Shown: piece after piece, positions 16,782-25,817 of the stretch
Layout of the letters: each line of letters starts with the position of its first letter
How positions within the stretch are numbered: position 1 is the stretch's first letter
Assembly (NCBI RefSeq): GCF_046244365.1
Contig: NZ_CP176395.1
Coordinates: 8,246,001 to 8,310,000, forward strand
Source of the DNA: Paenibacillus_V sp046244365
GTDB lineage: Bacteria; Bacillota; Bacilli; Paenibacillales; NBRC-103111
Reading direction: 5' to 3'
DNA: 64,000 nucleotides
Translations under genes and position numbers: made by a program
Notes under the pieces: generated by a model
Databases searched by the model: none
What the model was told of the DNA's origin: nothing
What the model saw: the letters and a program-made list of their open reading frames with translations, nothing else

Positions 16782-17867
16782 ATGCAAATCGCGGTCCGGC
16801 AGCTGTCGAAAAAGTTCGGCAGCTTTCAGGCGGTAGACGGGGTCAGCTTTGAGATCGGCGAAGGTAAGCTCGTCGGCCTGCTCGGTCCGAGCGGCGGCGG
16901 GAAAACGACGATTTTACGCATGCTGGCAGGCTTGGAAGAGCCCGATTCGGGAGAGCTTTTTTTCGGGGGCCGCAAGGTCAACCGCCTCTCGCCTCAGGAA
17001 CGGGAAATCGGCTTCGTTTTTCAGCAATATGCGCTTTTTCAGCACATGACGGTTTATGAGAACATCGCCTTCGGCCTGCAGACCAAAATGAAGCAGCTCC
17101 CGGAAGCGATTCGCCGCAATAGCAAGTCATACATCGACAATCGCATAAACGAGCTGCTTGCGCTCATCGGGCTGTCCGAATTGGCGGCCCGCTTCCCCCA
17201 TCAATTATCCGGGGGCCAAAAGCAGCGTGTCGCCTTCGCCCGCGCCCTCGCGCCGGAGCCGAAGCTGCTGCTGCTCGACGAGCCTTTTGCCGCAATGGAT
17301 GCCAAGGTTCGCAGGGAGCTGCGCGGATGGCTGCGCGAGATGATCGACCGTCTCGGCATTACGACGATTTTCGTCACGCACGACCAGGAAGAAGCGGTTG
17401 AAGTGGCGGATGAAATGCTGATCCTGCAGAAGGGCAGACTGGAGCAGCAAGGCTCCCCGGTCGATATGTACACGAAGCCGCACACGCCTTTTGTCGCCAG
17501 CTTTATCGGAGAATCGATCCGGATCGAAGGGTTGTCGCGTTGGAAGGGCTTTGAAGAAACGCCGCCCGACGCCGAAGCGTTCGTCCGGCCGGAGTGGATC
17601 GAAATCGGCACGGCCAAGGAAGTGCCTTTGAAATCGGCGGCCAGACTAGGCGTGGTCGAGAACTGTCTGTTCCGCGGCAGCCAGTGGCTGATCGAAGCGA
17701 AGGTGGACGATACGAAGCTGTTCGCTTACCGCCCTGTCGAGCTCGGGCCGCTGCAGCCGAATACAGCCGTATTCGTCCTGCTGCACAGGGCTTACGCCTT
17801 CCGCGGCAACGACTCGTTCCCGCTGGAAAACACGCTTAAGAACGACCCGCAGCCGGTTCATATTTAA
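16782..17867 (+). CDS. cysA: Sulfate ABC transporter ATP-binding protein CysA
   Basis: The 361-residue ATPase contains Walker A GPSGGGKTT (about residues 35-43), the Q-loop FVFQQYALF, the signature LSGGQKQR, Walker B LLLLDEPF and the switch histidine in VTHDQEE. A C-terminal TOBE-type regulatory domain follows (about 240-361). It drives sulfate import by CysT-CysW. AAGGAGG is nine bases before the ATG. The next gene on the strand follows after 176 bases with no terminator between. Confidence 0.95.
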   Translation: MQIAVRQLSKKFGSFQAVDGVSFEIGEGKLVGLLGPSGGGKTTILRMLAGLEEPDSGELFFGGRKVNRLSPQEREIGFVFQQYALFQHMTVYENIAFGLQTKMKQLPEAIRRNSKSYIDNRINELLALIGLSELAARFPHQLSGGQKQRVAFARALAPEPKLLLLDEPFAAMDAKVRRELRGWLREMIDRLGITTIFVTHDQEEAVEVADEMLILQKGRLEQQGSPVDMYTKPHTPFVASFIGESIRIEGLSRWKGFEETPPDAEAFVRPEWIEIGTAKEVPLKSAARLGVVENCLFRGSQWLIEAKVDDTKLFAYRPVELGPLQPNTAVFVLLHRAYAFRGNDSFPLENTLKNDPQPVHI

Positions 17868-18043
17868 ACGGATTCGATTTTTCGTATACGCAACTACCAA
17901 CCGGCAACCGGCTGCAACTACAGATAACTACAGAAAAAGACAGCCAACCTCCGGTACCAGCCGCGCAACCGCTGCCCGGAACCGACCATGCGGCCAAACG
18001 ACGCCGTAATCGCAAGCCCGAATCATCGAGAGGAGATACCCCC

Positions 18044-18874
18044 ATGGAACACACCATTTCAATCCGAACCGCGAACGGCTCCTTAGCCGGGACGCTGCAT
18101 TATCCGACGAACAACGCAGAAAACGAAACCGCCCGGCCTACCCGCCATCCTCTTGTCATCATTTGTCACGGCTTCATCGGCAACCGGATCGGCGTCGACC
18201 GGCTCTTCGTGAAAGCGGCACGTTCGTTCAGCGCGCAGGGCTATATGGTGCTCCGTTTCGATTACGAGGGCTGCGGCGAAAGCGAAGGCGAGTACGGCGA
18301 AGGCGGGCTCGACAGCTTGATCGAGCAAACGCGCAGCGCCCTGGATTACGGGCTCTCGATCGACTGCGTCGACCCGAGCCGCGTCGTGCTGCTCGGCCAC
18401 AGTCTCGGAGGAGCCGTAGCGCTGCTGACGGCCGCACAGGATAAACGCGTCAAAACACTCGTGCTTTGGGCAGCCGTAGCCCATCCGCTTAGCGACATCG
18501 TGCGGGTAACCGGCAAACGCGTTTACGAAGAAGCGAAGCAGATCGGCCGTGCCGATCATTCGGGCTATGCGTTCACGCCCGACTTTTTCGCCTCGTTATC
18601 CCGCCACCATCCGCTTGAGCAGACCAGGAAGTTTACCGGCGACGTACTGCTTGTCCATGGGACGGGCGACGAGGTTATTCCGGTCGACTACTGCTTCCTG
18701 TATGAGAAGCTGTTTTGGCTCCGCAGCCAGGGGCAATGCGATAAAGAAGTCATTTTGCAGGCGAATCATACGTTTTCCACGATCGATCATACCGATCAGC
18801 TGCTGGAGCGTACCGGCAATTGGCTGAAATATATCCGGAAGCGGAATACGGAATGGCTGGATTGGACCATCTAA
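18044..18874 (+). CDS. Alpha/beta hydrolase (YkfD/FrmB-like serine hydrolase)
   Basis: This 276-residue protein shows an alpha/beta-hydrolase fold: the oxyanion region VIICHGFIGNR, the nucleophile elbow GHSLGG, a late Asp in HGTGDEVIP and a final His in ANHTFSTIDH. The substrate is unknown; relatives act on short esters or peptides. It is cytoplasmic, with no signal peptide. It lies between cysA and yezD without a terminator, so it probably belongs to the sulfate operon. A role in releasing sulfur-containing acids is only a guess. GAGGAG precedes the start. Confidence 0.85.
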   Translation: MEHTISIRTANGSLAGTLHYPTNNAENETARPTRHPLVIICHGFIGNRIGVDRLFVKAARSFSAQGYMVLRFDYEGCGESEGEYGEGGLDSLIEQTRSALDYGLSIDCVDPSRVVLLGHSLGGAVALLTAAQDKRVKTLVLWAAVAHPLSDIVRVTGKRVYEEAKQIGRADHSGYAFTPDFFASLSRHHPLEQTRKFTGDVLLVHGTGDEVIPVDYCFLYEKLFWLRSQGQCDKEVILQANHTFSTIDHTDQLLERTGNWLKYIRKRNTEWLDWTI

Positions 18875-18931
18875 CCGGCTAAGCAAGTCTCGCTATCGCG
18901 AATGCCACCGGAAGAACGGGAGGGAATGAAG

Positions 18932-19144
18932 ATGTCAAAATCGTTTGAGCTCGACGAGCTTTGGCTGAACCGCGTCAAGGAAAGCTTGAACGGACTCGCC
19001 TACGGCATTGTGCAGATCGTCGTTCATGACGGACAAATCGTCCAGATCGAGCGGACCGAGCGGCAGCGGTTCGATGCCGAGCCGTACCGGGGACAACAAA
19101 AGCCCGTGCAGCAGAACCCTTCGCAAAAACGAACGAAACCCTAG
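18932..19144 (+). CDS. yezD: YezD-family small protein (DUF2292)
   Basis: The 70-residue product matches the YezD family: DELWLNRVKESLNGL, then YGIVQIVVHDGQIVQIERTE. Members are commonly encoded beside sulfate or cysteine uptake genes and are regulated with them, but the biochemical role is unknown. The ATG at 18932 is preferred because GGGAGGG lies seven bases upstream; an ATG at 18926 is too close to it. It is the last gene before a strong terminator. Confidence 0.85.
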   Translation: MSKSFELDELWLNRVKESLNGLAYGIVQIVVHDGQIVQIERTERQRFDAEPYRGQQKPVQQNPSQKRTKP

Positions 19145-19164
19145 CTTTGCCTGCTTTTCGACGT

Positions 19165-19207
19165 AAAAAATCCCGCCTCACCCGGTATGGGCAAGCGGGA
19201 TTTTTTT
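19165..19207 (+). terminator. Terminator of the sulfate operon
   Basis: The stem AAAAAATCCCGC/GCGGGATTTTTT with a G/C-rich loop ends in seven T. Because both arms carry A and T runs, it could work in both directions. Confidence 0.9.
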
Positions 19208-19547
19208 GCGTTTCGGCGATAATCAGGTACGCCCACAGGCGCGGCAGCTCGCTAGATTCCATCGGGTTAACGAACAGCGTGTCGTCTTCCTCATGGGTGC
19301 GGCACGTCAGCTCGACATCATGAAAATCCGGCGTAAAAAAAGACGGCCATCCGGCTTTCCTCGCAAGCGACGCGGCTCCATATATCCGTAAACCTTACTT
19401 TTCCCAGGCCGACGATATCGTATGCAGCTTTTCGGCTTCCTGCTCGTAAATGACAACCGTTTTTTCGTCATCTCAGTAATAAATCTGCTCGGTAAAAATA
19501 TTCAGCGCATACCACACGAGAATGTGCGCCGTGTATTTGGTCGGCAT
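19208..19547 (-). pseudogene. Decayed hypothetical gene with two in-frame stops
   Basis: On the minus strand one frame from ATG 19547 reads MPTKYTAHILVWYALNIF, then stop TGA at 19475, then DDEKTVVIYEQEAEKLHTIS and WEK, then TAA near 19397, then GLRIYG and onward through DVELTCRTHEEDDTLFVNP and ELPRLWAYLIIAETQKN. The frame is kept throughout, so only two point stops break an otherwise protein-like reading of about 115 residues. The 3' end runs into the sulfate-operon terminator and may be lost. The family is not recognised. Confidence 0.5.
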
Positions 19548-19598
19548 CTTCCGCCGCCTCCCACTTCGCGCCTTGCCCGCCCCTTATGCTAAAGTCCG

Positions 19599-20036
19599 CA
19601 TCTCTAGCGGGCACTATTCGGCTCGCACCGGCGGTTTCCGCCTGTTTCCAACCAAATAGAAGCCTTTGGCGTCGTCTAAATCGGCACATGGCCGCTTTTC
19701 CGCGAAATTAAGAGCCTCTAACGTCTTCTATTCGGCTCACACCGGCGGTTTCCGCCAGTTTCCGGCCAAATAGAAGCCTTTGGCGGCGTCTAAATCGGCA
19801 CATTTCCGATTTTCCGCGAAATTAAGAGCCTTCAGCGTCTTCTATTCGGCTCACACCGGCGATTTTCGACAGTTTCCAGCGGCAAATAGAAGCCTTTGGC
19901 GTCGTCTAAATCGGCACATTTCCAATTTTCCGCGAAATTAAGAGCCTCTAACGTCTTCTATCGGCTCATAACGGCGGTTTCCGCCAGTTTCCGGCCAAAT
20001 AGAAGCCCTTGGCGTCGTCTAAATCGGCGCATTTCC
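19599..20036. repeat. Four-copy tandem repeat of about 114 bp
   Basis: The landmark AAATAGAAGCC recurs at 19654, 19768, 19884 and 19997, giving periods of 114, 116 and 113 bases. Each unit is itself two diverged halves of about 57 bases: one contains AGCCTCTAACGTCTTCTATT and the other AGCCTTTGGCGTCGTCTAAA, both followed by CGGC. Within a unit CTTCTATT and AATAGAAG can pair. Copies differ by point changes and small indels. There is no protein-like frame. The array lies between the decayed gene and the ppdK terminator. Confidence 0.85.
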
Positions 20037-20037
20037 G

Positions 20038-20070
20038 CAAAAATCCCCTCGACCGCTTGGCCGAGGGGAT
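20038..20070 (-). terminator. Terminator of ppdK
   Basis: The stem ATCCCCTCG/CGAGGGGAT with a 10-base loop is followed, on the minus strand, by a T run. It lies just after the ppdK stop. Confidence 0.85.
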
Positions 20071-20077
20071 TCCTTTC

Positions 20078-22831
20078 TTATCTTAAAGCCATGCCGTACG
20101 CCTTCTCGCCGGTTTGCGGCGCTTCGCTTGCGGCGGCCGCTTCCGGAGCCGCCTTCGCTTCGCGGGCGCGTACGACGAGCTCCGCCTGAGCGGCGGCAAT
20201 GCGCGCGAGCGGTACGCGGTATGGCGAGCAGCTCACGTAGTCGACGCCCGTTGCGCGGCAGAACAAGATGGACTGCTTGTTGCCGCCGTGCTCGCCGCAG
20301 ACGCCCGTCTTCAGCGCCGGGTTAGCCGCTCTGCCTTTGCTCACCGCCAAATCGATCAGCTGGCCGACGCCGTCTTCGTCGAGCACCTCGAACGGGTTGG
20401 CCGGCAGCAGCTTCGTGTCGACATAATGCGTAAGGAACTTCCCTTCCGCATCGTCGCGGCTGTAGCCGAACGTCATCTGCGTCAGGTCGTTCGTGCCGAA
20501 CGAGAAGAAGTCCGCGTATTGCGCGATATCCTTCGCCGTCAGCGCGGCGCGCGGCACCTCGATCATCGTGCCGATCCGGAACGGCACAGCCGCCCCCGCT
20601 TCCTCCTGCACCCGCCCAGCGACACGCTCGATCATCTCGCGCATGAGCTTCAGCTCGTTGACATGGCCGACCAGCGGCACCATGATGTCCGGACGCACGT
20701 CGACGCCGTCGCGCTTGCAATCGGCCGCAGCGAGCAAAATCGCCTCGACCTGCATCTCGTAAATTTCCGGGAATACGATGCCGAGCCGGCAGCCGCGATG
20801 GCCGAGCATCGGATTCGCTTCGTGCAGCTGGCGCACTTTGCGGATCAGCTGCTCCAATTGTTTCCGCTCGCCGTCCGCGTCCGGGCCGCCTTCGGCAGCC
20901 GCGCCCGTTTTGCCGCCCAGCACGAGCGCCTGGTGGCGAAGCAGCAGCTCCTCCAAATTCGGCAAAAACTCGTGCAGCGGCGGGTCAAGCAGACGGATCG
21001 TCACCGGCAAGCCCTCCATCGCGCGCAGCATGCCGTCAAAATCGGCCCGCTGCATCGGCAGCAGCCGGGCAAGCGCGCTGCGGCGGTCCGCCTCGCTATC
21101 CGCCAATATCATCTCCTGCACGACCGGCAGCCGATCCTGCGACATGAACATATGCTCGGTCCGGCACAAGCCGATGCCTTCCGCGCCGAATTGCCGCGCC
21201 TTCTCCGCATCCTCCGGATTGTCGGCGTTCGCCTGTACGCCGAGCGTACGAACTTCGTCGGCCCACAGGAGGAGCTGCGACAAATCCCCGTCGATCTCGG
21301 GCTCGCGAAGCTTCACCGTGCCGCGGATAAGCCGGCCGGTCGCACCGTCGATCGAGATCGAATCGCCTTCGGCAATCCGGACGCCGTCTACCACGAATAC
21401 GCGCTCTTCTTCATCGATGCGCAGCTTCTCGCAGCCGCAAATGCACGGCTTGCCCATACCTCTCGCGACTACAGCAGCATGGCTTGTCATACCGCCGCGG
21501 CTCGTGACGACGCCTTCCGCGGCGATCACGCCGTGAATGTCTTCCGGCGACGTTTCTTCCGTCACGAGGATGACCTTTTTGCCCGAACGCCCCCATGCCT
21601 CGGCCGTATCCGCATCGAACACCGCCATGCCCGACGCCGCGCCCGGCGAAGCCGGAAGCCCTGTCGCAATCACATCGAGCGTATCTTCCCCGTCGATCGC
21701 GCGGTGCAAAAGCTGGTTCAGATGCTCCATTTCGATCCGCTGAAGCGCCTCTTCCTTCGAAATAAGCCCTTCCTGCTCAAGCTGTACGGCGATGCGAACA
21801 GCCGCTTTGGCCGTCCTTTTGCCGTTGCGGGTTTGCAAAATGTACAGCGTCCCCTTCTCCACCGTGAACTCGATATCCTGCATATCCTGGTAATGGCGCT
21901 CGAGACGCTGTGCCGTTTCCAGCAGCTGTTCGTAAACGACCGGCATTTCCTGCTGCAGCAGCGCTACCGCAAGCGGCGTACGAACGCCGGCCACCACGTC
22001 TTCGCCCTGCGCCTTGGTTAAATATTCGCCGAACAGCACCGCTTCGCCGGTAGACGGATTGCGTGTAAACACGACGCCTGTACCGCTGTCGTCGCCGCGG
22101 TTCCCGAATACCATCGACTGGACGTTGACTGCCGTCCCTTGCGCTTCCGGGATGTTGTAGAGGTTGCGGTATACGATCGCCCGCTGGTTGTTCCAGGAAC
22201 GGAACACCGCGTCGACCGCGAGAGCCAATTGCTCATATACATTTTGCGGGAACACTTTGCCGGCTTGCCGTTCCATGATCGCCTTGTACTGCTCAAGCAT
22301 CAGCTTCCAGTCTTCCGCGGTCATTTGCCCGTCCTCGCCGTAGCCCCGGTCATTTTTATAACGCTTAAGCGCATGCTCGAACATGTGGCTTTCCACATTA
22401 AAAACAACGTTGCCGAACATTTGAACGAGGCGCCGGTAGCAATCGTAAGCGAATCGTTCGTCGCCGGTCTGGCGCGCCAGACCTTGAACGGTCGCATCGT
22501 TCAAGCCAAGGTTGAGGATCGTATCCATCATGCCGGGCATCGAGGAAACCGAGCCGGAACGTACCGATACGAGAAGCGGCCTCTCCGGATTGCCGAAGGT
22601 TTCCTTCTTCTTCGCTTCCAGCTCCCTCATGTGCTCGCGAATGTCGTCAAGCAAGCCGTCCGGCATCGTCTTTCCAGCCGCATAGAAGGCACGGCAAGCG
22701 TCCGTCGTTACCGTGAATCCCGGAGGTACGGGAAGACCGGCTCTTGTCATTTCGGCAAGATTCGCCCCCTTGCCACCAAGCGTTTCCTTCATCTTTGCAT
22801 TTCCTGCTTCGAACGGCATAACCCACTTCAT
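20078..22831 (-). CDS. ppdK: Pyruvate, phosphate dikinase
   Basis: This 917-residue enzyme interconverts pyruvate, ATP and phosphate with phosphoenolpyruvate, AMP and diphosphate. The N-terminal nucleotide-binding part begins KWVMPFEAGNAKMKETLGGKG. The swivelling domain carries the phospho-histidine in RGGMTSHAAVVARG (H451, close to H455 of the Clostridium enzyme). The C-terminal PEP barrel includes GLCRTEHMF, SFGTNDLTQMTFGYSRDD and the catalytic Cys in TGVCGEHGG. An Ala/Glu-rich tail of about 30 residues extends the C-terminus. The ATG at 22831 follows AAGGGGGAA by five bases. No PPDK regulatory kinase gene is adjacent. Confidence 0.96.
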   Translation of the reverse strand: MKWVMPFEAGNAKMKETLGGKGANLAEMTRAGLPVPPGFTVTTDACRAFYAAGKTMPDGLLDDIREHMRELEAKKKETFGNPERPLLVSVRSGSVSSMPGMMDTILNLGLNDATVQGLARQTGDERFAYDCYRRLVQMFGNVVFNVESHMFEHALKRYKNDRGYGEDGQMTAEDWKLMLEQYKAIMERQAGKVFPQNVYEQLALAVDAVFRSWNNQRAIVYRNLYNIPEAQGTAVNVQSMVFGNRGDDSGTGVVFTRNPSTGEAVLFGEYLTKAQGEDVVAGVRTPLAVALLQQEMPVVYEQLLETAQRLERHYQDMQDIEFTVEKGTLYILQTRNGKRTAKAAVRIAVQLEQEGLISKEEALQRIEMEHLNQLLHRAIDGEDTLDVIATGLPASPGAASGMAVFDADTAEAWGRSGKKVILVTEETSPEDIHGVIAAEGVVTSRGGMTSHAAVVARGMGKPCICGCEKLRIDEEERVFVVDGVRIAEGDSISIDGATGRLIRGTVKLREPEIDGDLSQLLLWADEVRTLGVQANADNPEDAEKARQFGAEGIGLCRTEHMFMSQDRLPVVQEMILADSEADRRSALARLLPMQRADFDGMLRAMEGLPVTIRLLDPPLHEFLPNLEELLLRHQALVLGGKTGAAAEGGPDADGERKQLEQLIRKVRQLHEANPMLGHRGCRLGIVFPEIYEMQVEAILLAAADCKRDGVDVRPDIMVPLVGHVNELKLMREMIERVAGRVQEEAGAAVPFRIGTMIEVPRAALTAKDIAQYADFFSFGTNDLTQMTFGYSRDDAEGKFLTHYVDTKLLPANPFEVLDEDGVGQLIDLAVSKGRAANPALKTGVCGEHGGNKQSILFCRATGVDYVSCSPYRVPLARIAAAQAELVVRAREAKAAPEAAAASEAPQTGEKAYGMALR

Positions 22832-23175
22832 GTCATTTCCCCCTTGGCGCACCATTAATAATGATGGATCATTGCTTTATTTAGTACGTCATAATTCATA
22901 ATTAATACATACCATATGTAAAAGTAATGCGCAATATATTTTCACAAAATAAAAAGCCCGAACCGGCATTTTTGCCGCTTCAAGCTTGCCCTTTTCGCCT
23001 TAGTTTTAGGCTTCCCGCTACATTTCGCGCCGTCCGCGCAACCCTCCTCATATTTGTTACCATTTTGTGAAAAAATAGCTGTTCAAACGGATAATTTCTG
23101 ATAATATATGGCATGGAGCAAAAATGCTCGTTTTTTGTCGAAGATGAAAACGTTTAATCGAGGAGGAACCGATTC
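22832..23175. other. Divergent promoter region between ppdK and uraA
   Basis: This AT-rich 344-base gap must hold both promoters. TAATAT near 23102 is a candidate -10 for uraA. A short GAGCA/TGCTC hairpin followed by six T (23116-23136) looks like a small terminator or attenuator in the uraA leader. I did not find the PyrR-binding consensus or a purine riboswitch. Confidence 0.4.
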
Positions 23176-24438
23176 GTGTCACGAGTCATTCAAGTTAACG
23201 AGCGTCCCGCTCCGTTTAAGAGCGCGCTGCTCAGCCTGCAGCATCTGTTTGCGATGTTCGGCTCAACCGTGCTTGTACCGATTTTATTCAAGGTTGACCC
23301 GGCCACCATTCTGCTCATGAACGGGATCGGAACGCTGCTTTACATCTTTATCTGCAAGGGAAAAATTCCGGCCTACCTGGGCTCCAGCTTCGCTTTCCTG
23401 TCGCCTGTCTTTGTGGTGCTCGGGACGAAGAGTTATGAGGCGGCACTTGGGGCGTTCATCGTAGTAGGGATCATCTTTACGCTGGTGGGACTCTTGGTGA
23501 AGTGGATTGGGACGAGCTGGATCGACGTTGTGTTTCCGCCCGCGGCAATGGGTGCGATCGTCGCGATTATCGGGCTCGAGCTCATTCCGGTCGCTGCCGA
23601 AATGGCGGGCCTGATCAAGCCTGCAGGCGCTGCGGACTGGTCCATCGACGGCAAAACGATCGCCGTTTCGCTCACCACGCTTGGCGTCGTCATTCTCGGC
23701 AACGTGCTGCTGCGCGGCTTTCTCAAAATCATCCCGATTCTGATCGGAATCGTAGTCGGCTACGCATTAGCCGCATCTCTCGGCATGGTTAAATTCGACG
23801 GGGTTAAAACTGCCGACATGTTGTCGATGCCAACCTTCTACACGCCTACCTTCGACTGGTCGGCCATCGCGATCATCGCCCCTGCCGCGCTCGTGGTCAT
23901 TGTAGAGCATATCGGCCACTTGCTCGTGACGAGCAATATCGTAGGCAAAGACTTGTCCAAGGATCCGGGACTCGACAAATCGCTGCTCGGCAACGGGATT
24001 TCCACCATCCTGTCCGGCTTTGTCGGCTCGACTCCGAATACGACGTACGGCGAGAACATCGGCGTACTGGCTATCACGCGGGTATACTCCACCTGGGTAA
24101 TCGGCGGTGCAGCTGTTATCGCCATTATCCTGTCGTTTTTCGGCAAGCTTGCCGCTCTGATTCAAGCGATTCCCGCACCGGTAATGGGCGGCGTCTCTCT
24201 CCTGCTGTTCGGGGTTATCGGGGTTTCCGGCATCCGGATTCTCGTCGAGTCGAAGGTCGACTACTCGAAGCCGTCCAACATGATTTTGACATCCGTCGTC
24301 CTTGTAATCGGACTGAGCGGCACGACATTCGCTTGGGGCAACTTTTCGATGAAAGGAATGGCGCTCGCTACCGTCGTCGCCATCGTGCTCAGCTTGCTCT
24401 TCAAGCTGTTCGACAAGCTGAAGCTGTCCAACGAATAA
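23176..24438 (+). CDS. uraA: Uracil permease (NCS2 family)
   Basis: The 420-residue protein has about 12-14 hydrophobic segments of the nucleobase-cation symporter 2 family. The substrate signature GSTPNTTYGENIG contains E293, equivalent to E290 of E. coli UraA, and TTYGENIG is typical of uracil rather than xanthine/urate carriers. It imports uracil with protons. The GTG start follows GAGGAGG by nine bases. It stands alone with its own terminator, without other pyr genes next to it. Confidence 0.93.
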   Translation: MSRVIQVNERPAPFKSALLSLQHLFAMFGSTVLVPILFKVDPATILLMNGIGTLLYIFICKGKIPAYLGSSFAFLSPVFVVLGTKSYEAALGAFIVVGIIFTLVGLLVKWIGTSWIDVVFPPAAMGAIVAIIGLELIPVAAEMAGLIKPAGAADWSIDGKTIAVSLTTLGVVILGNVLLRGFLKIIPILIGIVVGYALAASLGMVKFDGVKTADMLSMPTFYTPTFDWSAIAIIAPAALVVIVEHIGHLLVTSNIVGKDLSKDPGLDKSLLGNGISTILSGFVGSTPNTTYGENIGVLAITRVYSTWVIGGAAVIAIILSFFGKLAALIQAIPAPVMGGVSLLLFGVIGVSGIRILVESKVDYSKPSNMILTSVVLVIGLSGTTFAWGNFSMKGMALATVVAIVLSLLFKLFDKLKLSNE

Positions 24439-24519
24439 ACTTCGCTTTCCCCCACAAAGTAACGCGCTCATCGAAGCCTATTCCTTTTAGTTCGCGGGGA
24501 TGTCAATACATTCGCAAAC

Positions 24520-24568
24520 AAATACGAGCTTATCCGCCATCTGTATGGGTGCGGATAAGCTCGTTTCA
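24520..24568. terminator. Shared bidirectional terminator of uraA and mgsA
   Basis: A perfect 14-bp stem ACGAGCTTATCCGC/GCGGATAAGCTCGT with a 13-base loop lies between the convergent uraA and mgsA genes, with A-rich sequence on one side and TTT on the other. Confidence 0.8.
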
Positions 24569-24584
24569 TGATTTGCAGCATTCG

Positions 24585-25016
24585 TTAACCCTCCGTGCCG
24601 CTTCTTTTATAAGATTTATATTTATGGATGACTTCACGCCAAGCAAAATCTCCTCGTTCCAGCGATTTGACCAGCAGCTCGGCAGTCGCGATGTTGGTCG
24701 CCACCGGGACGCACTGCACATCGCATAATCTCAGCAGTGCCGTGATGTCCGGTTCATGCGCCAAAGCGGAAAGAGGATCGCGCAGGAAAATGACTGCGTC
24801 GATTTCATTTTGAGCCACGAGCGCGCCGATTTGCTGATCGCCGCCAAGAGGGCCCGATTTCAGCTTACTGACCTTGAGCTTCGCTTCCTCGATGATCCGG
24901 GTCCCCGTCGTTCCCGTCGCAAAAATCGTATGTCCGTCAAACAAGCCGCTGTACGCAATGACGAAATTGACGAGTTCCTCTTTCTTCACATCATGAGCAA
25001 TCAACGCGATGTTCAT
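24585..25016 (-). CDS. mgsA: Methylglyoxal synthase
   Basis: The 143-residue enzyme turns dihydroxyacetone phosphate into methylglyoxal and phosphate, a bypass used when phosphate is short or sugar phosphates pile up. It has the starting strand MNIALIAHDVKK, the phosphate site FATGTTGTRI and the catalytic loop SGPLGGDQQIGA with D60, then FLRDPLSALAHEPDI. AGGGTGA lies six bases before the ATG. It appears to be a single-gene unit. Confidence 0.95.
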   Translation of the reverse strand: MNIALIAHDVKKEELVNFVIAYSGLFDGHTIFATGTTGTRIIEEAKLKVSKLKSGPLGGDQQIGALVAQNEIDAVIFLRDPLSALAHEPDITALLRLCDVQCVPVATNIATAELLVKSLERGDFAWREVIHKYKSYKRSGTEG

Positions 25017-25198
25017 TGTTCAGTCACCCTCACCTTTGATTTTGTGTCATGGTTTCTAACACTATATTCTCATTATACAGAATTATTCCGCAATTTCAAT
25101 GAGTTTTGTTAGAATACATAACATAATTAAAGACCATAACCCTTAAATTTAATATTATATGTAATATTTAATAACACAAACATAGCATTTATAACATT

Positions 25199-25669
25199 TC
25201 ACAAATCGCTTTTGGAGCCGAATCTTTCCATCCACGCTTCAAAAGGCTGCTTGTACCCTTCGGGAAGAACACGCTTCATGCTAATATCCCGCCGCTCGAT
25301 CGGCAGCGCCAATTCCTTGTACATAAAAGTATCGTCGAACCCGTACTCGGCCGCCTCTTGGATCGTGCATGCATAATAAACCGCATCGGGCCGCGCCCAG
25401 TAAATAGCCCCGAGACACATCGGACATGGTTCACAGCTCGTATACAGCTCGCAGCCTTCCAGCGAGACGGTTCCGAGCGCTTCGCAAGCTTTGCGGATCG
25501 CTTGCATTTCGGCATGCGCCGTCGGATCGAGGAGACCCGCCATTTCGTTGACGCCCTCCGCCACCACTTTGCCGTCCTTGACGATCATCGCGGCGAACGG
25601 CTCTTCGCCCGCTTCGACCGTTTGCCGGCGGGCAAGCGTTACGCACGCTTTCATAATGCGAATATCCAT
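25199..25669 (-). CDS. guaD: Guanine deaminase-like nucleoside deaminase
   Basis: This 156-residue zinc hydrolase has the cytidine-deaminase fold motifs HAE (H52, E54) and PCPMC (C82, C85), and the C-terminal part FDDTFMYKELALPIERR is typical of GuaD-type enzymes that turn guanine into xanthine. A tRNA adenosine deaminase (TadA) is less likely given that tail. The ATG at 25669 has GAGGGAA six bases upstream. The gene stands alone; the 180-base AT-rich gap before mgsA has no other gene. Confidence 0.9.
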   Translation of the reverse strand: MDIRIMKACVTLARRQTVEAGEEPFAAMIVKDGKVVAEGVNEMAGLLDPTAHAEMQAIRKACEALGTVSLEGCELYTSCEPCPMCLGAIYWARPDAVYYACTIQEAAEYGFDDTFMYKELALPIERRDISMKRVLPEGYKQPFEAWMERFGSKSDL

Positions 25670-25817
25670 GGACAATTCCCTCGCCGTTTCCGTTATATTT
25701 ATATATCCCTATGAAAATTCATTCGTTCCCGCTCTTTATATATGACAGAGGATGTCGTCTTTCTAAGGCTACAATAAAGAAGAATCATTCGCAACCAATA
25801 GAACGGAGGCAAAGGAC

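Noticed and set aside
19599..20036. CRISPR array or coding repeat
   Set aside because: The sequence between landmarks is itself conserved, so there are no spacers, and stop codons occur in every frame.
20114..22021. Very long open frame (635 codons) antisense to ppdK
   Set aside because: It mirrors the GC-rich codon pattern of ppdK, has Arg/His-rich, non-protein-like composition and no binding site. It is a shadow of the real gene.
23116..23136. PyrR-type attenuator in the uraA leader
   Set aside because: Only a 5-bp hairpin with T residues is seen. The PyrR-binding consensus and competing antiterminator are absent, so it is mentioned only as part of the leader.
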